The notes: generated by a model from the sequence alone, not told the origin. A stretch of DNA of 64,000 nt from Eubacteriales bacterium (GCA_030537135.1 JAUNOP010000005.1:1-64000), one strand, 5' to 3'. Shown: positions 52,374-61,422, numbered from the stretch's first letter. Program-made: numbers and translations.

Positions 52374-52610
52374 GAAGGGAGTAGATAAAAAACAGAACGA
52401 AATGTTTGATAAAGCTTGAAAGGAAGAAGGATTTCCTGTAGAACCGGATACTCATTACCCTGCATAACAGCAGAGTGTGTTCTGTTTCTGCGGAAGACGG
52501 GAAGCAGGAAAAATGTGGGAACGATTGCAGGCAGGGATAAAAAAAATGCCAGACGACCGGGAATAGCTTCCAGGGAGAAGAAATGTGACAGTGAGAAAAG
52601 GAGAATCAAT

Positions 52611-53237
52611 ATGTTTTGCATAAGATGTGGTACACAATTGCATGAAGATGCCAAATTCTGCAGCAAATGCGGTTTTGCAGTAACACAGGAAAAAAAGAAC
52701 AGGTATTGTATGATATGCGGCGCTGAGATGCAGGAAAACCAGATGTTCTGTACAGCATGCGGAACACTGTTTGATGAACAAAGAGGAGGAAGAAATGACA
52801 GTCAGCCTGTTGAGGAAGATATAGCATCCAATGACACCGAAGGCATTGTGAATAAAAGCTATGAAAATCTGCATTATGCTGTTGAAACGAAAAAACCGAA
52901 AACAATGAAAATGTGCAATATTCTCATGAAAGAAGAACAGATGGAAATCAAAAGGCATAGCAGTCATGCAGTTGTACGTGCTATAGGCCGACAGGGAGGC
53001 ATGATTGGCGGTGCCATTGCAGGAGGAATGATTGCATTGATGGATGCAAAAAATGCTGACAAGCCCACTGAAATTGTGATTCCCTACAAGAATATTGCCA
53101 ATCTGGAAAAGGGAATGTATATCAACAATCCGACAATCATCATCACTTTGCAAAACGGAAGCATATATACGATTGCTGTAAAAAAATTTCAAGAGGAAAT
53201 ATGGACGCTGCTGGAAAGCAAAACAAGGGTTTGTTGA
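52611..53237 (+). CDS. double zinc-ribbon protein with PH/GRAM-like tail
   Basis: A 208-residue protein. Two tandem zinc ribbons start it: CIRC...FCSKC (Cys 3, 6, 17, 20) and CMIC...FCTAC (Cys 33, 36, 47, 50). After a polar linker the C-terminal 100 residues contain a Gly-rich hydrophobic patch (GRQGGMIGGAIAGGMIALMD) and strands EIVIPYKNIANLEKGMYINN and TIIITLQNGSIYTIAV, which look like a small PH/GRAM-like membrane or protein binding domain. AAAAGGAGA supports the ATG at 52611. It is the first gene of the dynamin locus, 14 bp before the first GTPase. I do not recognise a named family. Confidence 0.75.
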   Translation: MFCIRCGTQLHEDAKFCSKCGFAVTQEKKNRYCMICGAEMQENQMFCTACGTLFDEQRGGRNDSQPVEEDIASNDTEGIVNKSYENLHYAVETKKPKTMKMCNILMKEEQMEIKRHSSHAVVRAIGRQGGMIGGAIAGGMIALMDAKNADKPTEIVIPYKNIANLEKGMYINNPTIIITLQNGSIYTIAVKKFQEEIWTLLESKTRVC

Positions 53238-53251
53238 AAAGGTAATGTAAG

Positions 53252-55054
53252 ATGGATGTAACATACAAACAGAATGAAATGAATGCATATAAAATTGCAG
53301 TTCAGCTGGAGCAGGCATTAAAAAAGGAAAAGTCAGACCTGGCTTCACAATGGCTGCAGCGGCTTGCATTAATTGAACAGCAGATTCAGACAAGAAAATT
53401 CCGTATGGCAGTTGTCGGGGAATTCAACCGCGGAAAATCCAGCTTTATTAATGTGCTTCTTGGCAAAAAGATTCTCCCGGAGGATGTTCTTGCGGCTACA
53501 GCCACTATTAATCGGGTTACGTATGGTGAAAAACCAAAAGCATACCTGATTATGAAGGACGGAAGCAAGAATCGGGAAGTCCCGGTGGAAGAGCTGGCAT
53601 CCTATGTGACCAAGCTGACCGAAAGCTCTGCTGCGGCAGCGGCACAAATCAAGGAGGCTGTAGTGGAATACCCAACCATGCTCTGTTACCATGATGTTGA
53701 CTTGATAGATACACCGGGCATGAACGATGCAGACGATATGAATGCTGTTACTGTAAATCAATTGGAAGATATTGACCTTGCAGTTGTGGCAATTAATGCT
53801 CAATATCCATATAGTCAGACGGAAAATCGTTTTGTTGTAAAGCTTTTAGAGAGCAAAAAGGTCTGCCAGATTATTTTTGTAATTACGCATTTTGATATGG
53901 TGAGGGGCCGGGAACAGAAGAAACTCATGGACTTTCTGCATTCGCGTATCCGCAGCTATGTATTTGCTGAGCTTAGCGGACACTATCAGACAGGAGACCG
54001 AATTTTTCAGAAGTATTACGATATTTTTGACAACCTTCGCCTTTATGGAGTTTCCTCTGTAGATGCGATGGATGCCCTGGAGTCAAATGACATGGAACTC
54101 TATGAAAAGAGCGGATTTCTAAAGCTCAGCAAGGAGCTTCCAGAGGTAATTCTGAGCAGCAAATCCATTAATATGATGGATAACATTGTCACTCTTTTGG
54201 AAGAAATCATCGGAGAATACAAGAAACAATTGGTGGAGAGTGGGGAAGAGTGGAAGAACTGGAAAAAAACAGAAGACTCTCTTTGCAAAATTTTTGACAT
54301 AGGGCTGGAAGAATTAGAAGAACTGTCTGATAATGTGTTGAATGCAAAGGAACTTGTACAGACTATGGAAGAACAAAAACAGGAGGCTGTAGGAAGATTG
54401 TTAAACTCTCTGGGAACTGTTAAGACAATGACAGCTTCTGCTGTTCAGGAGGCTATGCTTCCGGTCATGCAGCAGGAATTTGAGCGGATAAACACATATC
54501 ATCAGGACAGAAAAAGGAGAGTATTTGAGACAGTATGTATACAGAATTGGGCCTCTTCATTGAGTCGGACTATTGCCGAAGCAAAGGAAAAAATAAGCAG
54601 ATATCCCAGGCTGGTATCCAGACTCAGGACAGAGAGTGAAAGGCTGGACAGCCTGCTGATGAATCCATGCGTAACCGGTAATCTTGATGCTTTAGATTCT
54701 CCTGGTTCCGGGACGTCAATGAATGAAACGGCATTCTATTGGCTGGACTCTCCTGTACAAGCTGTCCTGCAGACAGGGCCGAATCAGAGTGTGCTGCCTG
54801 GAATCAGAAGCATTGTAAGCGGCTCTATGGAGGACTGCCGGGACCGAATCGAAAGAGGCATGAGAAATGAGTTTGGCAGGCGAATTTCACAGGTAAGAAA
54901 GGAATTTGATTTGTTTTTAAAATCACTCAATGAATGCATTATTAAGGAGGAGAAGGAAGGCCCGGAGAATACGGAGCTTTTATCTGATCTCTTTGAGCTG
55001 CAGTCAGAGTGCGACAAACTTCACCGCCGGATAAAGCTTGAAAAAAAAGGATAA
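53252..55054 (+). CDS. dynamin-like GTPase 1
   Basis: A 600-residue large GTPase. The P-loop is VVGEFNRGKSSFINVLL (G1, 55-71), G2 is in ATATINRV (81-88), G3 is DTPGMND (153-159) and the G4 position reads ITHFD (211-215) in place of the usual N/TKxD. Residues 330-600 are predicted helical with coiled-coil character, as in the stalk of bacterial dynamin-like proteins. No obvious membrane span is visible, so membrane contact, if any, is peripheral. The P-loop with N-R after GEF is the dynamin-type sequence. It is one of three non-identical dynamins in this unit. Confidence 0.9.
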   Translation: MDVTYKQNEMNAYKIAVQLEQALKKEKSDLASQWLQRLALIEQQIQTRKFRMAVVGEFNRGKSSFINVLLGKKILPEDVLAATATINRVTYGEKPKAYLIMKDGSKNREVPVEELASYVTKLTESSAAAAAQIKEAVVEYPTMLCYHDVDLIDTPGMNDADDMNAVTVNQLEDIDLAVVAINAQYPYSQTENRFVVKLLESKKVCQIIFVITHFDMVRGREQKKLMDFLHSRIRSYVFAELSGHYQTGDRIFQKYYDIFDNLRLYGVSSVDAMDALESNDMELYEKSGFLKLSKELPEVILSSKSINMMDNIVTLLEEIIGEYKKQLVESGEEWKNWKKTEDSLCKIFDIGLEELEELSDNVLNAKELVQTMEEQKQEAVGRLLNSLGTVKTMTASAVQEAMLPVMQQEFERINTYHQDRKRRVFETVCIQNWASSLSRTIAEAKEKISRYPRLVSRLRTESERLDSLLMNPCVTGNLDALDSPGSGTSMNETAFYWLDSPVQAVLQTGPNQSVLPGIRSIVSGSMEDCRDRIERGMRNEFGRRISQVRKEFDLFLKSLNECIIKEEKEGPENTELLSDLFELQSECDKLHRRIKLEKKG

Positions 55055-55085
55055 AAAAGGATAAAAAAGAATAGGAGATGATGTT

Positions 55086-55634
55086 ATGGGAGGCTTCACA
55101 GTTGATGGCTGCGGCGTAGGCGACAGCTTTTACCCAAAATTAAATCTGGGGAATCATTTCTGCAAATATTGTAATTCTATTCAGGAATTTGCTCTGATGG
55201 AGGTCAAGCGAAAAATCAAAGTTTTTTACATACCCACTCTTTCTATTAATACAAAATTTGCAGTGGGGTGCAAAAAATGCAAGAACGGATATTATATTGA
55301 TGACAAAGTCAGGGACGGACTTCTCTATGGGAGAATGGCGATAGAGGTAGAATCGGACGGAATCATATTCAAAACTATACAAAATACAGCGCAGGATATA
55401 GACACAGTACAGAATGAAAATGCAATACAGAGTGCAGGCACAGTGAAAAACACGAATGTGATACAGAATGCTGACGCAGGACAGAATGGAAATGTAATGC
55501 AGGACAAGGAGAAAAATCCACATCAGTCTGCACAGCCCAAGGCCAGCCAGAAAATACGTTATTGTAAATGCTGCGGCTCCAAACTTGAGCCAGACCAGAT
55601 TTTCTGTACCTTCTGTGGTGTGAAAATAAAATGA
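55086..55634 (+). CDS. zinc-ribbon protein with Asn/Gln-rich linker
   Basis: A 182-residue protein. The N-terminal part has two Cys pairs, FCKYCN (26, 29) and GCKKCK (62, 65), around VKRKIKVFYIPTLSINTKFA, the layout of a zinc-ribbon domain seen in small clostridial proteins. Residues about 98-140 are an Asn/Gln-rich linker built of degenerate short repeats around VQN and IQN. The last 25 residues form a second zinc ribbon, YCKCCGSKLEPDQIFCTFCG. It stands between dynamin 1 and dynamin 2 and shares the ribbon type with the first and last genes of the locus. Its partner and function are unknown. Confidence 0.75.
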   Translation: MGGFTVDGCGVGDSFYPKLNLGNHFCKYCNSIQEFALMEVKRKIKVFYIPTLSINTKFAVGCKKCKNGYYIDDKVRDGLLYGRMAIEVESDGIIFKTIQNTAQDIDTVQNENAIQSAGTVKNTNVIQNADAGQNGNVMQDKEKNPHQSAQPKASQKIRYCKCCGSKLEPDQIFCTFCGVKIK

Positions 55635-55735
55635 ATGTTCGTCTTGTCAGTGGCAGTAAAAAATAACAGCAGAGATATCATGTACATGGGAAGACAGTAT
55701 TAAACCAATGGCAAGAGCATTATCAAAGATATATG

Positions 55736-55765
55736 TTGTTCAAAGAAACAAGATATAGATATAAC
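55736..55765 (+). promoter_or_regulatory. weak internal promoter candidate
   Basis: TTGTTC (55736-55741), 18-bp spacer, TATAAC (55760-55765), in the 151-bp gap before dynamin 2. The start would fall almost on the ribosome site AAAAGGAG, so it is doubtful. Confidence 0.3.
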
Positions 55766-55785
55766 TAAAAGAAAAGGAGTAAACA

Positions 55786-57855
55786 ATGGATACTGAAAAC
55801 ACAACTTATGAGAGCTACCATGGCATGGTTGCAAATATCAATACTGCACTGGCCAATATGGCGGATTTGTGCGGCAGACTGGAACTTACAGAAGCACAGG
55901 AGAAGTTGGAGAACAGCAAAAATACCCTGACTCAAAACAAATTTTCAGTCGGGATTATGGGCGAGTTCAAACGTGGAAAAAGCACAGTTATCAATGCTCT
56001 GCTCGGACAGGAAATCATGCCGGCAGACATTCTTCCGTGTTCTGCGACAATGAACCGAGTGACATATGATACTAATCCGCGCGCTGAGGTCATTATGCAC
56101 GATGGCACTGTTAAGAATGTGAATATTGACGGAATTGCAGATTATGTGACGAAGACCAATGAAGACAATGCTAACCGCGCCTCAATGGTAGATCAGGCGG
56201 TTGTTTATTATCCGTGCATTTTCTGCCAGAACGGGGTGGACATTGTGGACACGCCAGGATTAAACGATGACGAGAGAATGGACAAAATCAGCGAGGAGAT
56301 TATTCCAAAGCTGGATGCGGTTATTATGGTGGTTGTTCCTGGAGCACCATTTAGTGTAAGCGAGGCAAATTTTGTCCGCAATAAGCTGATGGCAAGCGAT
56401 GTGGGTCGGCTGATTTTTGTTGTAAACAAAATAGACACGATTCGCAAGCCCAAGGACAGAGAGCGATGTGTACAGGGAATAAAAGAGAAGGTGCAGAAAG
56501 CAGTCCTTGATAAAACAAAGGAGGTTTATGGAGAGGATTCCCCTGAATATGAAGAGACAAAATCCAAGGTAGGCAACATTCGCATTTATCCGATTTCAGC
56601 TGCCAATGCGTTGGATGGACGTCTGGAACACGACGAGGATCTTGTTGAGGAGAGTGGAATTAAAGCGTTTGAGGATGGTCTTACCTATCTGCTTACTGCT
56701 GAACGCGGAGTTCTGCAGCTTATTAAGCCTATACAGGAGATCACAGCAGCTTATACAAATGTGAAATCAGCCGCACAAGCGCTCAAGGAGAGCCAGAAGC
56801 TAAGTGCAGCAGAATTTGAAAAACGACAGAAAGAGGCAATGGAAAAGATCGAAAAACTCAGAGCTGAAAAGAGAGCTGAACTCCAGAGCATTACTGTGAA
56901 GAAAAATGAAACTCTGGCTGCAATTAAGACACAGATTCCGGGATTTTATGATGAATTAGAAAAGAGACTCATCACGGTTGCAGAAAACTATAAAGTGAAT
57001 AAGGCGTCTCTGCAGACAAGAGAAGGTCAGGAAGAAATGCTGAGTGCTTTGAGCAGCCAAGTATCCCAGGCAATGAATCAGAGAATCAGCAATTACTGTG
57101 AAAAGCTTCTGGGAGAGGCTAAACGGGCATTGGAAGGGCAAATGGAAGATAGTTCCAAATTTTTAGGAGTAATGAATGTAGAAACTGAGAATATCCGTTT
57201 TTCCTTTACCAATAAAAAGAAGGATGATGATGGATTTGGAGTAGCGCTTTCTATTGCCGGAGCTGTGGGAGAAATTGCGACGACCTTCATGGGCTTAGGC
57301 GGTATTTCAGGAGCAATTGAGGGCTGGAAGGCAGGGGGTGTGCCGGGAGCAGTAGCTGGTTTTGCGACAGGCTTTGCCGCAATTTTTGGCACTGCAGTCT
57401 TTTGCAGCTCTATTGGCCTTGTTGGCCTGCCTTTTTTAGCTATTTCAACGGTTGCCAGCGGTGTTTCAGGCAGAATCATTGGTGAAAAGATAGGTGAAGT
57501 TTTTGGCGGCGGAAAAGGCAATAAGGAGTACAAAGCCATTATGCAAATGGTCAGGGAGCATATTTACAGCAGTATTGAATCCATGAGAAAAGGAAATATG
57601 CTTGAGAATGAGATAGGAAACCGTGTCTCCCAGAGCTTTGCGCAGCTCAGACAGATGGTGGATGCAGAGGCAGACCAGATGCTTAATGATACACAGCAGA
57701 CCCTTGACAAAATGAAAGAGAACCTGACCAAGAATAAGCTGGAGCGGGAACAAATAGAGAGAAGATGCAATGATATCATTGACAGGGCCAATAAGATTAT
57801 GGAGGATATACAGCCCACAATTGAAAGAATAAAGGCGAGTCGCCAGGCAAGCTGA
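55786..57855 (+). CDS. dynamin-like GTPase 2 with hydrophobic Gly-rich region
   Basis: A 689-residue GTPase with complete motifs: G1 GEFKRGKSTVINALLG (59-74), G2 PCSATMNRV, G3 DTPGLND (155-161), G4 NKID (214-217). Helical stalk segments flank a long Gly/Ala-rich hydrophobic part at about 487-590 (ALSIAGAVGEIATTFMGLGG, GAVAGFATGFAAIFGTAVF, IGLVGLPFLAISTVASGVSG) that could insert in or tubulate a membrane, like the paddle of bacterial dynamins. A coiled coil closes the protein. AAAAGGAG precedes the ATG. Of the three GTPases this is the one most clearly fitted for direct membrane action. Confidence 0.92.
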   Translation: MDTENTTYESYHGMVANINTALANMADLCGRLELTEAQEKLENSKNTLTQNKFSVGIMGEFKRGKSTVINALLGQEIMPADILPCSATMNRVTYDTNPRAEVIMHDGTVKNVNIDGIADYVTKTNEDNANRASMVDQAVVYYPCIFCQNGVDIVDTPGLNDDERMDKISEEIIPKLDAVIMVVVPGAPFSVSEANFVRNKLMASDVGRLIFVVNKIDTIRKPKDRERCVQGIKEKVQKAVLDKTKEVYGEDSPEYEETKSKVGNIRIYPISAANALDGRLEHDEDLVEESGIKAFEDGLTYLLTAERGVLQLIKPIQEITAAYTNVKSAAQALKESQKLSAAEFEKRQKEAMEKIEKLRAEKRAELQSITVKKNETLAAIKTQIPGFYDELEKRLITVAENYKVNKASLQTREGQEEMLSALSSQVSQAMNQRISNYCEKLLGEAKRALEGQMEDSSKFLGVMNVETENIRFSFTNKKKDDDGFGVALSIAGAVGEIATTFMGLGGISGAIEGWKAGGVPGAVAGFATGFAAIFGTAVFCSSIGLVGLPFLAISTVASGVSGRIIGEKIGEVFGGGKGNKEYKAIMQMVREHIYSSIESMRKGNMLENEIGNRVSQSFAQLRQMVDAEADQMLNDTQQTLDKMKENLTKNKLEREQIERRCNDIIDRANKIMEDIQPTIERIKASRQAS

Positions 57856-57878
57856 ATTGTAAAGCAAGGAGGAAATAC

Positions 57879-58853
57879 ATGGAGCAACTATATACGGCAA
57901 TATCAAATCCACTGGAAAATATGGATTGTTCTTTTGGAGGATATTTGAATCGGCGCAGGATGATGGATATGAATCGTCTGGATGGGAATGGCATTCCCAA
58001 CTATGCCTTTGCGCTGGACTATGAAACCAGAAAAAAGCTGGATTCTATCAACGGCTTTTATTCTGCTGCAAAGACAATGACCAGCACCTATGTTGTACAG
58101 GAAATGTATGACAAAAACCGTACAGCACTTGCAGTCGGTCCAAACCAGTTTCCAGAAATATATGCCATTGCAAAGGACTGTGCTCGAATTCTGGGAATTG
58201 CAATCCCGAATGTTTTTATTGAAAACAAAGGTGCGTATAATGCCTATACGATTGCTTCTGATGATGTGGAGCCGATTGTGGTCATAGACAATAATCTCCG
58301 TGTCCACATGACATTAAAAGAGTTGAAATTTATCATTGGTCATGAGTGCGGCCATATTCAGAATTATCATTCAGCATACGAATACATGAGTCGGCTTGTG
58401 CTTAGCGCAGGAACGGGAATGACTGCCAGTGTGAGTACGTTTCTCGCAAATCTGCTTTCAGTCGGAAGCTCTGTAGCGCTTTCTACATGGAGCCGTGCAG
58501 CTGAAGTAACGGCAGACCGTGCAGGAATGCTCTGTGCAGATTCCATTGAGGATTGTTACTCTGCGATTTCAAAGCTGATGTATGGAGGAAGCATTTTACA
58601 GCAGGACAGCATCAATTATAAGGCGATTCTGGAGCAATTAGATGAAACAATGGGCAACATTGCAAAGTATGACGAGATTCTCAGCAGCCATCCTGCAGCC
58701 TCCCGACGTATGAAGGCTATTGAGCAATTTTCTCAGTGCGCGGTTTATTATGAGTGGAGGCCAGACCAGAAGAAGCCGGGACAGGTGATGAGATCAAAGG
58801 CAGATACAGATGAGCGGTGCAAACGCTATATTGACCTGACAAAGAAAGGCTAG
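57879..58853 (+). CDS. M48-type zinc metalloprotease
   Basis: A 324-residue protease. The zinc site is FIIGHECGHIQNYH, with HExxH at 155-159, and a third ligand Glu about 50 residues later in AAEVTADRAGM (Glu209), the M48 (Ste24/HtpX/Oma1) layout. Unlike HtpX there are no membrane spans before the zinc site. One hydrophobic stretch (TASVSTFLANLLSVGSSVAL) follows it, and SHPAASRRMKAIE near the end is the usual M48 S-x-H-P element. CAAGGAGG precedes the ATG. It lies 23 bp after dynamin 2 and 7 bp before dynamin 3, so it is translated with them and may process or regulate a partner at the membrane. Confidence 0.9.
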   Translation: MEQLYTAISNPLENMDCSFGGYLNRRRMMDMNRLDGNGIPNYAFALDYETRKKLDSINGFYSAAKTMTSTYVVQEMYDKNRTALAVGPNQFPEIYAIAKDCARILGIAIPNVFIENKGAYNAYTIASDDVEPIVVIDNNLRVHMTLKELKFIIGHECGHIQNYHSAYEYMSRLVLSAGTGMTASVSTFLANLLSVGSSVALSTWSRAAEVTADRAGMLCADSIEDCYSAISKLMYGGSILQQDSINYKAILEQLDETMGNIAKYDEILSSHPAASRRMKAIEQFSQCAVYYEWRPDQKKPGQVMRSKADTDERCKRYIDLTKKG

Positions 58854-58860
58854 GAGGACT

Positions 58861-60603
58861 ATGGAATTAGAAAATAGAATTCATTATGATGCAAATGAGC
58901 TGATTCAGCGCATAGAAGTCTCTCTGGACAGGCTGAAGCCGTATCAGTATGACACCAAATACCGGGAGATGTTTGGAAGCTATCTGGTGGACAAGCTCTC
59001 TCAATGGGACAGGAATATCCGCCAGAGAAAGAATGACCCGTTTACTTTAGTAATATGCGGTGATTTTAAGCGAGGAAAATCCAGCCTGCTCAATGCGCTT
59101 CTTGAGGAGGACATCTGCCCTGTGAATGTCACAACAGAGACTGTTACGCTGAACCGTATTGCCTTTGGAGCGCACAGCAATGAAGCGGTTCTTTCCGGAG
59201 GCCGCCGCATGATGCTGTCAGATGAGGAACTGTGTCGGGACTGTCTGGAGGATATTATGGAACGGGTCGGAGAACCCATCATACGAATGGAATTAAAGCG
59301 CCCGATAGAGATTTTGAAGCAGATTACGATTATGGATACGCCGGGGTTGGGAGATTCAGAGCGTGATTTCAGCAGCGAGGTGGAGCAGTCGCTGCAGCAG
59401 GCAGACGCCGTAATTTATGTATTCTCTGCTGCATTTCCGCTGTCCCGCACAGAGCAGCTTTATCTGAAATCCTCGATTATACCTCAGAAATATACAAGTC
59501 TGTTTCTTGTGTCAAATTTCAGCGACATGATAACCGATAAAAAGGATTATGATCGTGTGTGCGAGATGATGAAAAGCCGGGTAATGGATCTCCTTCCAGG
59601 CCAGCAGGTACATATGGTCAGTGCATTAGATGAGAGATGCCGCCAGATGGAGGAAGAACGTCCGAATAAAAAAATGCAGCAGATATTAGAAACTAACTTT
59701 TCGGACTTCAAGACAGAAGTGTGGAAGCTGATTCAGGACAAGTGTGAAATTGTTCTCCCGGATCGCATGCAGAGGATGCTGCGCATGATGGCTGCTGACA
59801 TTGAGGAGAATCTTGTGGCTCTGGAACAGGGGCTGGAAATGGACAGCAAGGACGCTCAGCAGGCAATAGAAAAATGGAGATCAGAGAAAGATACGCAGAG
59901 CCAGATGATTGACAGCAGTATAAAGAGGATTGCCACATTTGTCGAGACCATGAAGGGAGAGGCTTTTGACTGGATGGAAGGTCTGGTTCAAAGAATGAAA
60001 AGTGATACAGATACATTGGACAGATTTTCTGCAGATGATTTGGTGAAATATTATTCACTGTTCTGCGTTGATGTTTTGCAGGAGGCGCTGACCCGGTGCC
60101 TGGAATGGCATACAGAGAAACTGATGGATGAGCTGGATGAGATTTCCCAAGAACTGACCAGAAGCGTGAGCAAAAATCACGACAGGACAGATTATAATTT
60201 CCGCTTTGCTCTTAATAATCGTACCTGGACAAAGGGAGATAATGTGAGTTTTATTGCCTCCAAGTTCAGCAGCGGTGTTCTGGGACTGGCAGCGACCGGT
60301 ATTGGAGGCATGATGCGCAAGAATGAGCTGCAGGATCGAAAGCCTCAGGTGATTGAGGCAATTAAGCAGCAGTATGATGCTCTGTTTGTCTCTGTTCAGA
60401 AGGAAATTACAAAAGCCTATAAGACCTTGGAAGACCGCGCTGTGCAGGCTATGCAGGAATATTACAGCGATAAGCTGTGTGCGCTGGAACAGCAGGTGGA
60501 GCAGTCGGCAATGGTTGCCAGACAGGATAATAAGAAAAAAGAGGAGATTCGTCAGGCAATACACAGCCTGCAGAAACTGATAGATGATCTTGTCATCGTT
60601 TGA
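58861..60603 (+). CDS. dynamin-like GTPase 3
   Basis: A 580-residue GTPase. G1 is ICGDFKRGKSSLLNALL (65-81), G2 lies in TTETVTLNRIAF (91-102), G3 is DTPGLGDSE (159-167) and the G4 position reads VSNFSDM (217-223), a degenerate form. The distal half is helical, with a short hydrophobic patch (SSGVLGLAATGIGGMMRK) near residue 475 and a coiled-coil end. AGGAGG precedes the ATG. It is clearly related to, but distinct from, the two other dynamins of the locus, especially in the shorter hydrophobic patch. Confidence 0.9.
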   Translation: MELENRIHYDANELIQRIEVSLDRLKPYQYDTKYREMFGSYLVDKLSQWDRNIRQRKNDPFTLVICGDFKRGKSSLLNALLEEDICPVNVTTETVTLNRIAFGAHSNEAVLSGGRRMMLSDEELCRDCLEDIMERVGEPIIRMELKRPIEILKQITIMDTPGLGDSERDFSSEVEQSLQQADAVIYVFSAAFPLSRTEQLYLKSSIIPQKYTSLFLVSNFSDMITDKKDYDRVCEMMKSRVMDLLPGQQVHMVSALDERCRQMEEERPNKKMQQILETNFSDFKTEVWKLIQDKCEIVLPDRMQRMLRMMAADIEENLVALEQGLEMDSKDAQQAIEKWRSEKDTQSQMIDSSIKRIATFVETMKGEAFDWMEGLVQRMKSDTDTLDRFSADDLVKYYSLFCVDVLQEALTRCLEWHTEKLMDELDEISQELTRSVSKNHDRTDYNFRFALNNRTWTKGDNVSFIASKFSSGVLGLAATGIGGMMRKNELQDRKPQVIEAIKQQYDALFVSVQKEITKAYKTLEDRAVQAMQEYYSDKLCALEQQVEQSAMVARQDNKKKEEIRQAIHSLQKLIDDLVIV

Positions 60604-60699
60604 TAATAGGAATGAAGGATTCGGTGCCTATTGTAAAAAAAGTTAGGATTCCTTTTGGAACTTTTGTGTGCAATAAGTGTGAAAGAAGGAGAGGAGATC

Positions 60700-61128
60700 A
60701 TGAAAATTTGTAACAAATGCAGGAAGACTTTTGATGATGCCGCGGTTTTTTGTCCTGACTGTGGGGAAAGATTAGAAAATTACCAGGCAACACAGAAGCA
60801 GCGGACGCCCACACAGAATCAGCAACCTTCAGGAACACAGCAGGTACCCACGCAGGGAAATGGCAGTGTAAAGCAGATGATGTCCGAACAGAAAAAGACG
60901 GTACAAAAATGGGACAATAGCCAGAATGTTTTTGTGCGCTGGCTTCCAACCATTTTTTCTATAATCGGTCTGCTGGTTGCATGGAATGTGAGTATATTAT
61001 ATGGCGGTATAATAGCTGCTGCCGGCGTAGTCTGCGGATGTTTTTCCAAGAACCAGATAAATCAGATAATCTCTATTGTAGTCGGAATCATTACAATATT
61101 AATCTGCATTCTTGCCTGTATACTTTGA
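60700..61128 (+). CDS. zinc-ribbon protein with C-terminal membrane spans
   Basis: A 142-residue protein. The zinc ribbon is at the very N-terminus (CNKC at 4-7, FCPDCG with Cys 18 and 21). A Gln/Thr/Pro-rich linker (residues 28-70) leads to two or three closely spaced hydrophobic segments (FVRWLPTIFSIIGLLVAWNV, GGIIAAAGVVCGCF, IISIVVGIITILICILACIL), so the ribbon would face the cytoplasm from a membrane anchor. GGAGAGGAG lies before the ATG at 60700. It is the third zinc-ribbon protein of the dynamin locus and could tether the complex to the membrane. Confidence 0.78.
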   Translation: MKICNKCRKTFDDAAVFCPDCGERLENYQATQKQRTPTQNQQPSGTQQVPTQGNGSVKQMMSEQKKTVQKWDNSQNVFVRWLPTIFSIIGLLVAWNVSILYGGIIAAAGVVCGCFSKNQINQIISIVVGIITILICILACIL

Positions 61129-61156
61129 TATCAGAGAAAAAAGTACAGGTATGTCA

Positions 61157-61273
61157 ATGTGTGGTTCTGGAGGCATGAGACTTACCGGGGGCAGTTTTGC
61201 TTTTGGCAGCAGTGCAGGTTTTGGGGCATTTGAGTATAATTATTTTTTGTATAAATGGAGGAATAGATTATGA
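61157..61273 (+). CDS. possible glycine-rich micro-ORF
   Basis: A 38-residue frame, CGSGGMRLTGGSFAFGSSAG and then FGAFEYNYFLYKWRNRL. The ATG at 61157 is preceded only by a weak AGGT, and an in-frame ATG at 61151 is an alternative. Its stop overlaps the next ATG as ATGA, the usual mark of translational coupling. Composition is unusual (Gly, Ser and aromatic residues). Real expression is uncertain. Confidence 0.4.
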   Translation: MCGSGGMRLTGGSFAFGSSAGFGAFEYNYFLYKWRNRL

Positions 61274-61422
61274 TAGTTTTTCCGGCGTGGCTCTTAAAAT
61301 ATATTCTTGCAATCGGAGGATTTGGAGTATTCTTTACAGAGGGCGAGTTTTGGGGATTAATTATAGGAATTATCGGAATCATCTGGATTGTCTTAAGTTT
61401 TATGAATAAAAAAGATGAATAA
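61270..61422 (+). CDS. 50-residue hydrophobic membrane peptide
   Basis: Encodes a small protein with two hydrophobic segments (IVFPAWLLKYILAIGGFGVF and FWGLIIGIIGIIWIVLSFMN) and a charged end KKDE. GGAGG with 8-nt spacing lies before the ATG at 61270. It is the last gene before the terminator of the dynamin locus, so it is likely part of that unit. No family is recognised. Confidence 0.65.
   Translation: MIVFPAWLLKYILAIGGFGVFFTEGEFWGLIIGIIGIIWIVLSFMNKKDE

Noticed and set aside
52416..52610. In-frame upstream extension of the first zinc-ribbon gene
   Set aside because: The extension is basic, without similarity or a ribosome site, whereas AAAAGGAGA fits the ATG at 52611.
52455..53393. Minus-strand open frame of 312 codons
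   Set aside because: Antisense to the zinc-ribbon gene and the dynamin leader. Phe/Cys/His-rich shadow with no family.
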